Part shown: positions 1-8,365 of the stretch, piece by piece | Position numbering within the stretch: position 1 is the stretch's first letter | Layout: each line of letters begins with the position of its first letter | DNA from: Mucilaginibacter sp. OK283 | Lineage (GTDB): Bacteria; Bacteroidota; Bacteroidia; Sphingobacteriales; Sphingobacteriaceae | Reading direction: 5' to 3' | Assembly (NCBI RefSeq): GCF_900110415.1 | Contig: NZ_FODR01000014.1 | Span: forward strand, 62,001 to 126,000 | Length of the DNA stretch: 64,000 nt | Program-made: the position numbers and the translations under genes | The notes under the pieces: model-generated | Database searches by the model: none | What the model was told of the DNA's origin: nothing | What the model saw: only the letters and a program-made list of their open reading frames with translations

Positions 1-33
1 TACAGCAAATACTAACTGTAATTTCGGTTCCAT

Positions 34-1203
34 TCATATTTTGCCGTTTTTTACATTTAATTCCCATTCAATTTTATCCGTTACCAGCTTACCAAAGCGA
101 TCTGGCCTCGGTTGGCTTCCCTCGGTAAAATTTTGAGTTCGTAGTAACAAACGGCAAATCAGATCCAAATCTGACAATCCTAAAGTATGATATAAAGGAA
201 GACACAAAATGCGGGACGCTATACTGTCGCAAATAGGCATTTCCGCACTGTTTACATACGGTAAACTTGATAAAGAAGGAAAAAAATACCTACGACTGTA
301 TATTTGCGCCAATTCAAGTTTGGCCTTGCTCTCCAACATTAGCTCCTCCGAGCTAAACAAGACCGGGAAATACGCGTAATTATAATCGTCGGCATTTTCA
401 ACTTTTTGAAATTGAACGTCCAGGTTAGTTAATCGCAGCATATATTGCTCGGTTAAATACCTTCTTTTTTTTAATATCTCATCGGCATAGCGTAAATTAC
501 AAAGGCCCATAGCTGCATGAAATTCGCAGTTTTTTGCATTGATGCCTTGTTCTGAAAAGCAGTCAACTCCAGAAAAACCAAAATTGCGCATCAACGCCAA
601 TTTTCTCAGAATTTCCGGATCCTGGGTAAATACTGCGCCCCCTTCTATGGTATGAAATAACTTTGTTGAATGAAAACTGGTTGTGCTGATATCGCCATAT
701 TCGAATACCGACCGATTTTTATACAAGGTACCAAAGCAATGTGCTGCATCGTAAATAACTTTTAAACCATACCTGTCGGCAATGTCCTGTATAGCCGCAA
801 TATCGCAAGGGTTACCAAAAACATGCGTAGCCAATATTGCTGTTGTTTTTGAGGTAATTGCAGCTTCAATTTTAGCGGGATCGATATTATATGTTTCCGG
901 ATCAATATCAACAAAAACGGGAGTGCATTCTTGCCAAACAATTGCGCTTGTTGTTGCCACAAAAGAAAATGGCGTGGTAATAATCTCGCCATGTAATGAC
1001 AATGCTTTAATTGCAAGCTGTAACGCAATTGTACCGTTTGCAACATATAACAAATGATTAACACCCAGGTATTCTTTAAGCTTCAGTTCAAGCGTATTTA
1101 CCAACGGACCATTATTTGTGAGCCACTGGCGTTCCCAAATACTTTTCACATAATCGCAAAATTCTGTTTCTGTAGGCAGAAACGGCTTGGTTACAGGTAT
1201 CAT
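34..1203 (-). CDS. DegT/DnrJ/EryC1/StrS family sugar aminotransferase
   Basis: PLP-dependent aminotransferase, 389 aa, a normal length for the family. These enzymes transfer an amino group from glutamate to a nucleotide-linked keto-sugar in the cytoplasm, making amino sugars for surface polysaccharides. The PLP-binding Asp is in the YDAAH motif (D152), and the Schiff-base Lys is K181 in the FHSTKLFHTIEGG motif. The fold-type I N-terminal part with NGTIALQLAI is also clear. It is the last gene of exopolysaccharide locus 1 seen in this window. Its ATG overlaps the flippase stop by 4 bp (ATGA), so the two are probably translationally coupled. The exact sugar substrate cannot be read from sequence; a 4-keto-6-deoxy nucleotide sugar is the usual type. 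Confidence 0.9.
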   Translation of the reverse strand: MIPVTKPFLPTETEFCDYVKSIWERQWLTNNGPLVNTLELKLKEYLGVNHLLYVANGTIALQLAIKALSLHGEIITTPFSFVATTSAIVWQECTPVFVDIDPETYNIDPAKIEAAITSKTTAILATHVFGNPCDIAAIQDIADRYGLKVIYDAAHCFGTLYKNRSVFEYGDISTTSFHSTKLFHTIEGGAVFTQDPEILRKLALMRNFGFSGVDCFSEQGINAKNCEFHAAMGLCNLRYADEILKKRRYLTEQYMLRLTNLDVQFQKVENADDYNYAYFPVLFSSEELMLESKAKLELAQIYSRRYFFPSLSSLPYVNSAEMPICDSIASRILCLPLYHTLGLSDLDLICRLLLRTQNFTEGSQPRPDRFGKLVTDKIEWELNVKNGKI

Positions 1204-2639
1204 TTTTTAAGAATTAATTGGTTAAAATCTTTAATCGCCGAAAGTTTCACTAATAAGCCTGCGCCAAAATAAACACCAAAATAAATTATGAAAACAATGC
1301 CAATTTGCATAATTGCGGGGGTATAAAGGCTGGTTAGCAACATATCGAGAAAGTAACAAGTAAAACCTAACGTACCGGCTATAGCCAAAATGGGAAAAAT
1401 ATCCTCAATTTGTTCCCTTACCGGGTAGGCTATTAGCCTGCCACTATAAACTGAATTGATGTAATAAGCAATAAGGTTAAAAAATAGCTGAAAATACAAC
1501 AGACCGTATATCCCAAAGGGGATGAAAAGCAAAATTCCGGCAACGCTTAATATTTTTTTTAGCACCTCCAACTTAAAAAACAGAGCGCTTTTACCCAATA
1601 CTTTTAAAATATTCAGATTATATACATGAAGTGGGTACATAATACCGCAAAGACATAATATCTTAAAAAAAGGCACAGCGGGTAACCACTTATCTGTTAA
1701 TAAAATATGAAAAAGCGGCTTAGCAATTAAACTCAGAAATATTAGCGCCGGTGCATTCCAAAACACAACCTGTTGCATTAGCTTTTTATAAACATCTTTT
1801 AAACGCACCGGATCATGGGCTATTTGTGCAAACATTGGGTAAGCAACCTTATTAACCGCGGTAGAAATATTACTTATAGGCAACTGACTAATGGTATCTG
1901 CACGCCAATAAAAACCAAGCAGGCTTGCAGAAAAATATTTGCCAATAATTATTAAGTAAAGGTTTTGATAAACAGTATCCAATAAACCAGATAAAGTCAT
2001 TTTATACCCAAACGAGAAATGTTTTTTGAAACACTCCTTGTCAAACAATAAAGCCGGGCGCCACGGCGAATAGATCCAATGCATTGCTGTTGATAAAAAA
2101 GATGTACATAATCCCATCCAAACCAGGCTCCATACCCCATAACCTAACCTTGCAAGCAGGATGCCCAAAAGCCCTCCTCCAATGGCTGCCGGAATCTGAA
2201 TGTTTGTTTGCAGTTTAAACTTCATATCTTTTACCAGTAAAGTACTTTGAACACCAAAAAAGGCATTGATAATTAAAATAAGTCCGTATACACGTACAAT
2301 GGCTGTTAAAAGCGGCTGTTTATAAAAATCGGCAATGAAAGGGGCAGCAAAAAATAATACACCATATAAAAAACAACTGCCCAACAGGTTAAAATAAAAA
2401 ATTGTCGAAAAATCGCGCTCATCTGCATCTGGGGTGCGTATCAACGAAGCCGTTAATCCGCTATCTAACAGCGAATTGCCAATTGCAATAAAAATTGCCA
2501 ACATGGCTATTAAGCCAAACTGAGCGGGATCAAGCATACGGGCCAGAAATAAGGAGATCAGGAACCCAACAATTTTTGAACTCACCTGCTGCCATAAGGA
2601 CCATAGAATGCCCGATACGGTTTTTTCTTTATAATTCAT
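1200..2639 (-). CDS. Polysaccharide flippase, Wzx/WzxC-like (MOP superfamily)
   Basis: Membrane protein of 479 aa with roughly 12-14 hydrophobic segments along its length, matching the polysaccharide transporter family that moves undecaprenyl-linked repeat units across the inner membrane. The N-terminus (KTVSGILWSLWQQVSSKIVGF) is typical of the WzxC/colanic-acid branch. It lies 10 bp downstream of the nucleotide-sugar dehydrogenase and overlaps the aminotransferase start by 4 bp, consistent with one exopolysaccharide operon. A second, more diverged flippase (48438-49751) serves locus 2. The role is well supported; the exported glycan is unknown. Confidence 0.88.
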   Translation of the reverse strand: MNYKEKTVSGILWSLWQQVSSKIVGFLISLFLARMLDPAQFGLIAMLAIFIAIGNSLLDSGLTASLIRTPDADERDFSTIFYFNLLGSCFLYGVLFFAAPFIADFYKQPLLTAIVRVYGLILIINAFFGVQSTLLVKDMKFKLQTNIQIPAAIGGGLLGILLARLGYGVWSLVWMGLCTSFLSTAMHWIYSPWRPALLFDKECFKKHFSFGYKMTLSGLLDTVYQNLYLIIIGKYFSASLLGFYWRADTISQLPISNISTAVNKVAYPMFAQIAHDPVRLKDVYKKLMQQVVFWNAPALIFLSLIAKPLFHILLTDKWLPAVPFFKILCLCGIMYPLHVYNLNILKVLGKSALFFKLEVLKKILSVAGILLFIPFGIYGLLYFQLFFNLIAYYINSVYSGRLIAYPVREQIEDIFPILAIAGTLGFTCYFLDMLLTSLYTPAIMQIGIVFIIYFGVYFGAGLLVKLSAIKDFNQLILKK

Positions 2640-2649
2640 CTGAGTGATA

Positions 2650-3948
2650 TTACAGGCGTGCGTTTACCAGGCCATCCGGTAAAAAAGCTTTCAGATCATA
2701 CAGCACAGTGTGAGGTTTACAAAGGCTGGCTAAATTGAGGTCTTTAAACTCATTATGAGCAACCGCGAGTAAAATACCGTCGTATTTTCTTTCTTTCGAT
2801 TCGCCGTTTTCGCAGGTTATGCCATAAATCCGGTTTGCCTGCTCTGCGTTAGCCCAAGGGTCATGAACATGCACCTTTATCTTATATTCTTCCAACCGTT
2901 TAACAATATCTATTACCCGGGTGTTTCTTACATCGGGGCAGTTTTCTTTAAAAGTAAAGCCAAGTACCAGCACTTCGGCATCTATCAGCGATGTTCCTTT
3001 GCGCGTTATTTGCTTTATAAACTGATCGGCAACGTAAGCGCCCATTGAATCGTTTATGCGGCGTCCGGCTAAAATAATCTCAGGGTGATACCCAGCTTCC
3101 TGGGCCTTTTGAGCAAGGTAATATGGATCGACCCCGATACAATGCCCGCCAACCAAACCCGGTCTGAAATTTAAAAAATTCCATTTTGTACTGGCGGCCT
3201 CTAATACCTTATTTGTATCAATCCCAAGTTTATTAAAAATCATGGCAAGCTCATTTACGAAAGCTATGTTGATGTCGCGCTGGGCATTTTCAATCACCTT
3301 TGCCGCCTCGGCCACTTTTATCGAATCGGCCTTAAAGGTACCAGCTGTAATAACGGAGTTGTAAAGTTTATCTACGATGTCTGCAGTTTCGGCCGTTGAG
3401 CCCGAAGTGATCTTCCGGATATTTGCTACAGTGTGATACTTATCTCCCGGATTAATTCGCTCGGGGGAGTAGCCTGCAAAAAAATCGACATTATAACGTA
3501 ATCCAGATACTTTCTCTAATATGGGCATGCATTCGTCTTCGGTAACACCCGGATAAACCGTCGACTCATAAATCACAATATCACCTTTTTTAAGTACTTT
3601 CCCAATCAACATGCTGGCGTTTATTAAAGGTGTCAGATCGGGGCGATTGTTCTTATCAACGGGTGTTGGCACTGTTACAATGTATCTTGTACATGGTCGT
3701 AATTTTTCGATATCGTCTGTAAAAAACAACCCTGTTTGTGTTGTACACACCGGCGTTATCACTGCATTCAATTCATCTTCGCTAATTTCTAAAGTATGAT
3801 CGATACCGGTTTTCAGCTGGTTAATTCTGGCTAAATTTATATCGAAACCAAATACTTTATATTTTTTTGCGAACTCAACGGCCAGGGGCAAGCCCACATA
3901 CCCAAGGCCTATAATTCCAATTTTTGGTTGGTACTGTTCAATTTTCAT
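2650..3948 (-). CDS. UDP-sugar 6-dehydrogenase (UDP-HexNAc dehydrogenase type, WbpA/TviB-like)
   Basis: Nucleotide-sugar dehydrogenase of 432 aa, the usual length. It oxidises the C6 hydroxyl of a UDP-sugar to a carboxylate with two NAD+. Visible features are the N-terminal Rossmann motif GIIGLGYVGLPLA (residues 11-23), a conserved Lys in KVAEAAKVIEN (K217), and the catalytic Cys in GGHCIGVDPYYL (C270). The GHCIGVDPYYL form and the KVIENAQRD helix resemble the UDP-GlcNAc/GalNAc dehydrogenases more than UDP-glucose dehydrogenase, but substrate is an inference. Its start lies inside the end of the NusG-like gene (11-bp overlap), so it is probably the first enzyme gene controlled by that antiterminator. 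Confidence 0.9.
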   Translation of the reverse strand: MKIEQYQPKIGIIGLGYVGLPLAVEFAKKYKVFGFDINLARINQLKTGIDHTLEISEDELNAVITPVCTTQTGLFFTDDIEKLRPCTRYIVTVPTPVDKNNRPDLTPLINASMLIGKVLKKGDIVIYESTVYPGVTEDECMPILEKVSGLRYNVDFFAGYSPERINPGDKYHTVANIRKITSGSTAETADIVDKLYNSVITAGTFKADSIKVAEAAKVIENAQRDINIAFVNELAMIFNKLGIDTNKVLEAASTKWNFLNFRPGLVGGHCIGVDPYYLAQKAQEAGYHPEIILAGRRINDSMGAYVADQFIKQITRKGTSLIDAEVLVLGFTFKENCPDVRNTRVIDIVKRLEEYKIKVHVHDPWANAEQANRIYGITCENGESKERKYDGILLAVAHNEFKDLNLASLCKPHTVLYDLKAFLPDGLVNARL

Positions 3949-4501
3949 GGTTTTGATTTGAATTTTGTATAGTTAAATTTTGCATAAGAACACGGGTTAC
4001 CAAAGCACAGTTAATACTGTCAAACACCATTAAAACGTGCTTGCCTTTAATTTCAACCACTTTGCCTGTTTGATTGGTAAGCACACCGGCCTTTATTTTC
4101 ACAACATCGCCTATCGCTAATCCTTCCAGGCTTATCATCTCTAAGTCTTTGTAATTGTCAAGGTTGTACTTTATTTGGTCGATAATATTATCTCTCACCA
4201 CAGCTGGTCTGCCCATATAATACACATAGCCCATTACGCCTAAAACGTACAGTACTTTGGCCTGTTCAAAAAGATCAACCCTTACAAACACGTACGAACT
4301 AAACAAGGGTAGGCTTACCTCCTTTTTCCTATCAGCCCATTGGTTAACAACTTCCCTGACAGGACAATATGATTCGACGCCTTGCTGCTTTAACAATTTG
4401 TCAACCTTTTTTTCCCAGCGGGGCCTGGTATAAATTACAAGCCATTTTTTTTCGCGCAAATTTGATATCGACACTTTCGAGGTATTTAATGAAGATTGCA
4501 T
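3938..4501 (-). CDS. NusG-like transcription antiterminator, UpxY family (locus 1)
   Basis: Specialised NusG paralogue of 187 aa. The NGN domain spans about residues 19-115 (KKWLVIYTRPRWEKKV, then YCPV and PLFSSYVFVRV), and a C-terminal KOW domain lies around 130-175 (IGDVVKIKAGVLTNQTGKV). UpxY proteins of Bacteroides bind RNA polymerase in the leader of their own capsule operon and let it read through. Here the gene follows a 285-bp leader with two copies of a 20-bp motif (4546-4565 and 4700-4719) and overlaps the next gene by 11 bp. It is paralogous to 44102-44635. The family assignment is secure; the target site is a hypothesis. Confidence 0.93.
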   Translation of the reverse strand: MQSSLNTSKVSISNLREKKWLVIYTRPRWEKKVDKLLKQQGVESYCPVREVVNQWADRKKEVSLPLFSSYVFVRVDLFEQAKVLYVLGVMGYVYYMGRPAVVRDNIIDQIKYNLDNYKDLEMISLEGLAIGDVVKIKAGVLTNQTGKVVEIKGKHVLMVFDSINCALVTRVLMQNLTIQNSNQNHEN

Positions 4502-4545
4502 GTTGGTATTTATTTGTAAAAGGCAGTATTTAAGGATTGGCTACG

Positions 4546-4565
4546 GCTTCGCCATCTCACTTACA
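4546..4565 (-). promoter_or_regulatory. Leader motif copy 1, ops-like candidate
   Basis: The minus strand reads TGTAAGTGAGATGGCGAAGC, ending 45 bp before the NusG-like start codon. It matches copies at 4700-4719 and 45118-45137 at 17-18 of 20 positions. The 3' part GCGAAGC can form a GAA-capped mini-hairpin. Its role as a pause or recruitment element for the NusG paralogue is inferred. Confidence 0.5.
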
Positions 4566-4596
4566 TGATGCGGCTATTTGTTTTTTGATATGTGCG

Positions 4597-4615
4597 TTTA
4601 AGCAAAGGGCTTAAA
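4597..4615 (-). repeat. Small inverted repeat in locus 1 leader
   Basis: Perfect 7-bp arms TTTAAGC/GCTTAAA with a 5-bp loop, between the two leader motif copies. No U-tract follows on the transcribed strand, so it is not an intrinsic terminator. It may only add structure to the leader RNA. Confidence 0.35.
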
Positions 4616-4699
4616 GCAAGCAAACTGTAAATGCAGCCCTATTTAGCTTGGGGTTGCTTTTGAAAAACACTGTTCCTGGCTGGCTCACTACTTTATATA

Positions 4700-4719
4700 G
4701 CTTCGCCAATCCACTTACA
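4700..4719 (-). promoter_or_regulatory. Leader motif copy 2, ops-like candidate
   Basis: The minus strand reads TGTAAGTGGATTGGCGAAGC, 68 bp downstream of the wzc1 stop and 199 bp upstream of the NusG-like gene. It is in the same orientation to transcription as the other two copies. It keeps both conserved blocks (TGTAAGTG and TGGCGAAGC). Confidence 0.5.
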
Positions 4720-4786
4720 GGGCCTATTTTTTAAATTATGCTACAAAAGATTATTAGCGGACAGATTATTACGTAAAGAATAATTA

Positions 4787-7096
4787 CTATACGCCGTACG
4801 GAACGTAACCATAGCCCCCGTACGCATAGGCATTACGATTTTGCTTTTTTGCATCGTTTAAGACAACCATAATATTTTTCAATTTCCCGTTATCATAAAT
4901 ATCCTTCAGTATGTCTAATTGTTGGGTGCTGGTATAGTTATAACGCACCAGGTAAATACTTAAGTCGGCAAAGCTGGCCAGACTTAGCGCATCTGAAACT
5001 GCGCCCACCGGCGAAGTATCAACAATTATATAATCAAATTGGGCTTTGCACCAATCGAACAACTGTTCAACCCGTGCGTCCATCAATAACTCCGATGGCC
5101 TTTCAGAAAGTGTACCACAACCCAAAACAAACAGGTTATCCGATTCACCAACGGGCTGAATGTATTCATACAAAGAGTCTATATCACCTTCTATATAATC
5201 GGCCACCCCCTTTGTTTGCGCCAGGTTCAGGCTTTTCAGGAGATCTGGTCTTCGCAAATCAAATTCAATGATGAGTACTCGTTTACTTAATAAAGCGAGC
5301 GTAATTCCAAGGTTAACACTGAAAAACGTTTTACCCTCGCCCTTCATGGTAGATGTAACCAATATTGTTTTTTGCGGCAGGCCCTGGTTTAAAATACCTA
5401 TATTACTACGGATGTATCTGAACAATTCAGAAATGACGGTTGTACGCCCTTTATGTACAGCAATTGCGCCCGCAAGTTCTTGATTATGGCTTAGTTCGCC
5501 AAGTACCCTAACTCCTGGTATTTCTAATAAATTGGCTGTAGTTGTAACTTTTGCATTAAATTTTTGCCTGAAAAAAATTGAAAACCCGGGAATTAACAAG
5601 CCAATTACTCCGCCAAGCAAATATGTTAATTGCTCCTTTGGAAATTCAGGAACAGGATCATACGCCGGTCTGTCAACAATTTGTGATGACGGAATAGTTG
5701 CCGAAAGAGATAAGGCCGTTTCCTCGCGCTTTTGCAATAAATATTGATATAGGTTTGTTTTTACGCCTTGCTCGCGACTGCGCTGCAATAACCCTCTTTC
5801 AATGGCGGGTACCGACTGTATCCGTGAATCATACTGGGCCGAATTTTGCTTAAGAAGCGTATGCCCTATCATAAACCCTTTTTTAATATTTGTTAAATTC
5901 TCCTTTATGTTGGTACGCAAACTTGCAATCTGGCGGCTCAAATCCTGTACCAACGGATTGCTGAGGTTGGCGGTGTTTAACATCCGGTTCCTTTCCAATT
6001 GAAGGTCGTTGAACCTGCTTACAAGTGAATTTAAAACCGGGTCTTTCAATCCCATGGTGCTTGGAACCGCGTTAAATTGATTGCCGGATTGGTTTAGATA
6101 AAATTCCATCGATTTTACAATGCCAAGTTGAACATTAGATTCTTCAAGTAACTGGTTATATTCTGCCGACTTTGTCAGATTGACCTGATTGCCGGCATTA
6201 ATTTCAGATGCTCCGCTTTGTTGTTTATAGGTTTCGATGTCTTTTTCGGCAGCTGACAGATCATCCTCCATTGTCTTGAGCCGTTTATCGATAAATAAAA
6301 TGGTATTAAGTGCTGTTATATTCTTTTTCTTAACAGTTTCATCATTATAAGTACTAATAATATTGTTAAGAATTGCCACTCCGCGCTCTGGCACGGCATC
6401 ATTAATGCTCAATAATAGCGTGTTAGATTCTTTAATTACCGGGTTTACCTGCAATAATCCGGCACTGTACAAGGCAGCCAGGGTTTTTAAATTATTAAAC
6501 CTGATGGTAACCTGTTTATCTGTAGTAGCAAAACCAGGCCCTTTTTCAACTTTGAATGCATAATCCTTATGATTCACAACTTGTCCGTAACGATATAACC
6601 AACTCTTCTTTTCGACGGTTAATAAAAACTTATCTCCGGAGTAATTTTGAAGGTGAAGTTTTTTCAAATACGCCCCATTACTCAATTTAACTACCGTTAC
6701 AATAAAAGGGCGGTCATCCCCATAATATTCTTTGGTTTTAAAAGCAGCTTCATCAAAATAAGAAACTTCAAGATTCAGTCGTTCAAAAACATTATAAATC
6801 AAATCTTTCGAGCGCAAAACTTCAATTTCATTATCTACTGTTTTTGCTTCCTGAAACATATTCAAATCACTAAACGCTGTTGCCTTGAGTATGCCGTCTC
6901 CTTTTTTATCGTCGGGAATAAGTAACGTACTTGTTATTTTATACCTGGGTGTAACATAATGAAGATACCCCCAGGCAACCAGCAAACAAACAAACAGGCC
7001 TGCCAGAAAAGCGTACCAATTTTTTAAGTATGGCATTGCTTTAGTCTTGAAGTCACCTCCTGGCAAGGTTTGTTTTGGTTTAGCGTTAATGTCCAT
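4787..7096 (-). CDS. wzc: Wzc-like polysaccharide co-polymerase and BY-kinase (locus 1)
   Basis: Inner-membrane chain-length regulator and bacterial tyrosine kinase, 769 aa. A Wzz domain starts after TM1 (about 28-48), followed by a coiled periplasmic region (about 255-460) and TM2 (about 491-509). The cytoplasmic kinase has Walker A STMKGEGKT (582-590), Walker A' EFDLRRPD (D613) and Walker B IIVDTSP (690-696). The last 13 residues hold five Tyr (757, 759, 762, 764, 767), the usual autophosphorylation cluster. It lies 37 bp downstream of wza1. Wzc controls polymer length and export through phosphorylation cycles. It is paralogous to 45993-48323. Confidence 0.95.
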   Translation of the reverse strand: MDINAKPKQTLPGGDFKTKAMPYLKNWYAFLAGLFVCLLVAWGYLHYVTPRYKITSTLLIPDDKKGDGILKATAFSDLNMFQEAKTVDNEIEVLRSKDLIYNVFERLNLEVSYFDEAAFKTKEYYGDDRPFIVTVVKLSNGAYLKKLHLQNYSGDKFLLTVEKKSWLYRYGQVVNHKDYAFKVEKGPGFATTDKQVTIRFNNLKTLAALYSAGLLQVNPVIKESNTLLLSINDAVPERGVAILNNIISTYNDETVKKKNITALNTILFIDKRLKTMEDDLSAAEKDIETYKQQSGASEINAGNQVNLTKSAEYNQLLEESNVQLGIVKSMEFYLNQSGNQFNAVPSTMGLKDPVLNSLVSRFNDLQLERNRMLNTANLSNPLVQDLSRQIASLRTNIKENLTNIKKGFMIGHTLLKQNSAQYDSRIQSVPAIERGLLQRSREQGVKTNLYQYLLQKREETALSLSATIPSSQIVDRPAYDPVPEFPKEQLTYLLGGVIGLLIPGFSIFFRQKFNAKVTTTANLLEIPGVRVLGELSHNQELAGAIAVHKGRTTVISELFRYIRSNIGILNQGLPQKTILVTSTMKGEGKTFFSVNLGITLALLSKRVLIIEFDLRRPDLLKSLNLAQTKGVADYIEGDIDSLYEYIQPVGESDNLFVLGCGTLSERPSELLMDARVEQLFDWCKAQFDYIIVDTSPVGAVSDALSLASFADLSIYLVRYNYTSTQQLDILKDIYDNGKLKNIMVVLNDAKKQNRNAYAYGGYGYVPYGV

Positions 7097-7133
7097 GTCG
7101 GCTTTTTTTTAACATTATGAAAAGGGGTATCAA

Positions 7134-7892
7134 TTATCTTTTTAAAAGTACAGCTGCTAATACTGCTACAGCAGATATAGAAGCGATTATCAGGGGCATC
7201 AGGCGTGTATTTTGACTATACTCAACTGCTTTTGACCGGTCGGGCTCTATATAAACTATATCATTTTGCTTCAGGTTGAAATAGGGCGATTTCATCGACT
7301 CGAGTTTGTTCAGGTTCAACCTTGTCATGGTTTTATTTCCGTCTTCATTTCTGATGATCAAAACGTTTTCGCGCCTTCCATAAACGGTCATATCGCCGGC
7401 AAGGCCCAGTGCTTCAAGTACATTTACCTGTTCGTCGTTAATAATGAAGGTTGCTGGCTTGTTAACTTCGCCGATAACTGTAATTTTGAAATTACTCAAC
7501 CTTAAGTCCACAACCGGCGATTTCACATGTTGCATTAACTGCGTCGCTATTGCTGTTTGGGCATCTTCAACGCTAAGGCCTCCAATTTTAATCTCACCAA
7601 TCAACGGAAGTTGAATATTGCCATTTTTATCTACTTTGTAGCCTTCAGAGCCCGGCCTGGGGTTTGTTCCCATATTTTTATTACCATAAAACAGGTTATT
7701 CGATTCGGGGCTTAGACTGTTAAGCGTAATATTTACAACATCGCCCCTTTTAATCAACACCTGTTGATCTTGTGATTTGTTTACTGTAGCAGTCTCGGCC
7801 ATATTGCTAAAGTAAACCAGGTCGCGGCGGGCTGCACAGCCAGATAACATCATCAATGACACAATACAGCTAATTATCATTATTCTTATCAT
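7134..7892 (-). CDS. wza: Wza-like outer-membrane polysaccharide export lipoprotein (locus 1)
   Basis: Export protein of 252 aa. A lipoprotein signal peptide ends in LSGC with the acylated Cys at C19. A polysaccharide export domain covers about 44-133 (IKRGDVVNITL, GNIQLPLIGEI), and one SLBB domain about 136-185 (FKITVIGEVNKPATF). A C-terminal hydrophobic helix follows (about 231-249) and probably spans the outer membrane, as in Wza. The protein is shorter than E. coli Wza, which is normal in Bacteroidota. It is the first gene of locus 1. A perfect 15-bp inverted repeat lies directly upstream of the ATG. Confidence 0.93.
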   Translation of the reverse strand: MIRIMIISCIVSLMMLSGCAARRDLVYFSNMAETATVNKSQDQQVLIKRGDVVNITLNSLSPESNNLFYGNKNMGTNPRPGSEGYKVDKNGNIQLPLIGEIKIGGLSVEDAQTAIATQLMQHVKSPVVDLRLSNFKITVIGEVNKPATFIINDEQVNVLEALGLAGDMTVYGRRENVLIIRNEDGNKTMTRLNLNKLESMKSPYFNLKQNDIVYIEPDRSKAVEYSQNTRLMPLIIASISAVAVLAAVLLKR

Positions 7893-7893
7893 C

Positions 7894-7943
7894 TTTTAGT
7901 TTATCAAAAGGCTTATGATTTGTTCCTGTTTGATAAACTAAAA
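7894..7943 (-). repeat. Perfect 15-bp inverted repeat abutting the wza1 start codon
   Basis: Arms TTTTAGTTTATCAAA (7894-7908) and TTTGATAAACTAAAA (7929-7943) are exact reverse complements with a 20-bp spacer. One base (7893) separates the proximal arm from the wza1 ATG. In the mRNA this would be an AU-rich stem-loop covering the place where a ribosome would bind. There is no U-tract, so it is not a typical terminator. It could be a translational switch, a protein operator or an antiterminator target. Confidence 0.7.
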
Positions 7944-7993
7944 TTACCCGATTGAGGTTCAACAACATAGCGTTTTTAATGATTGAAAATAAA

Positions 7994-8076
7994 TTGTAAA
8001 CCTGGCCGGTTTAGTTTACAAAACATGTAAAACAAAAGTCGTGGTCATGTGCAGGCCGTGTAAACCCGTTGTAAAA
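7994..8076. promoter_or_regulatory. Cluster of TGTAAA-type hexamers upstream of wza1
   Basis: Five related sites lie in 83 bp: TTGTAAAC (7994-8001), GTTTACAA (8014-8021), ATGTAAAA (8025-8032), GTGTAAAC (8058-8065) and TTGTAAAA (8069-8076). The first two form a perfect 8-bp inverted repeat with a 12-bp spacer. They could be an operator for a dimeric regulator of locus 1. The region is AT-rich, so chance similarity is possible. Confidence 0.3.
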
Positions 8077-8263
8077 AATTATCATTTTTGAGCTATTTAT
8101 TACCGCTGCGCTATATAGTTTCAGATGCTAACCGCTGCTGATTTTATAATAATTCGTCTTTTTTTTACCAGTTTGTTAAATAACCGATCGCTGAAAACGC
8201 TATTGTTATCAAATTTGCGTTTTAAGGCACATGAAGAGTATTGTTCGCGGTAACAGTATCACA

Positions 8264-8288
8264 TAAAAAAAGCAGGCTTACACCTGCT
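8264..8288 (-). terminator. Rho-independent terminator of glmS
   Basis: On the minus strand a 6-bp stem AGCAGG/CCTGCT with a 6-nt loop is followed by seven T residues, about 80 bp past the glmS stop. It separates glmS from the wza1 promoter region. Confidence 0.8.
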
Positions 8289-8365
8289 ATGTTTATCGTA
8301 GTATATTGAGGTTGTGAACATATGCTATCGTCTTAAAATAGCATTGATATCAGCTTATCATAATC

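Larger units (their letters stand above)
4502..4786. other. Leader region between wzc1 and the NusG-like gene
   Basis: No gene is visible here. Reading the minus strand from wzc1 towards the NusG gene, it holds motif copy 2 (4700-4719), a small hairpin with 7-bp arms (4597-4615) and motif copy 1 (4546-4565). I see no intrinsic terminator with a U-tract after wzc1, so transcripts could run through and be controlled in this segment. Confidence 0.55.

Noticed and set aside
7894..7943. Invertible promoter of the kind that switches Bacteroides capsule loci
   Set aside because: The spacer between the inverted repeats is only 20 bp, too short to hold a promoter, and no recombinase gene is nearby.
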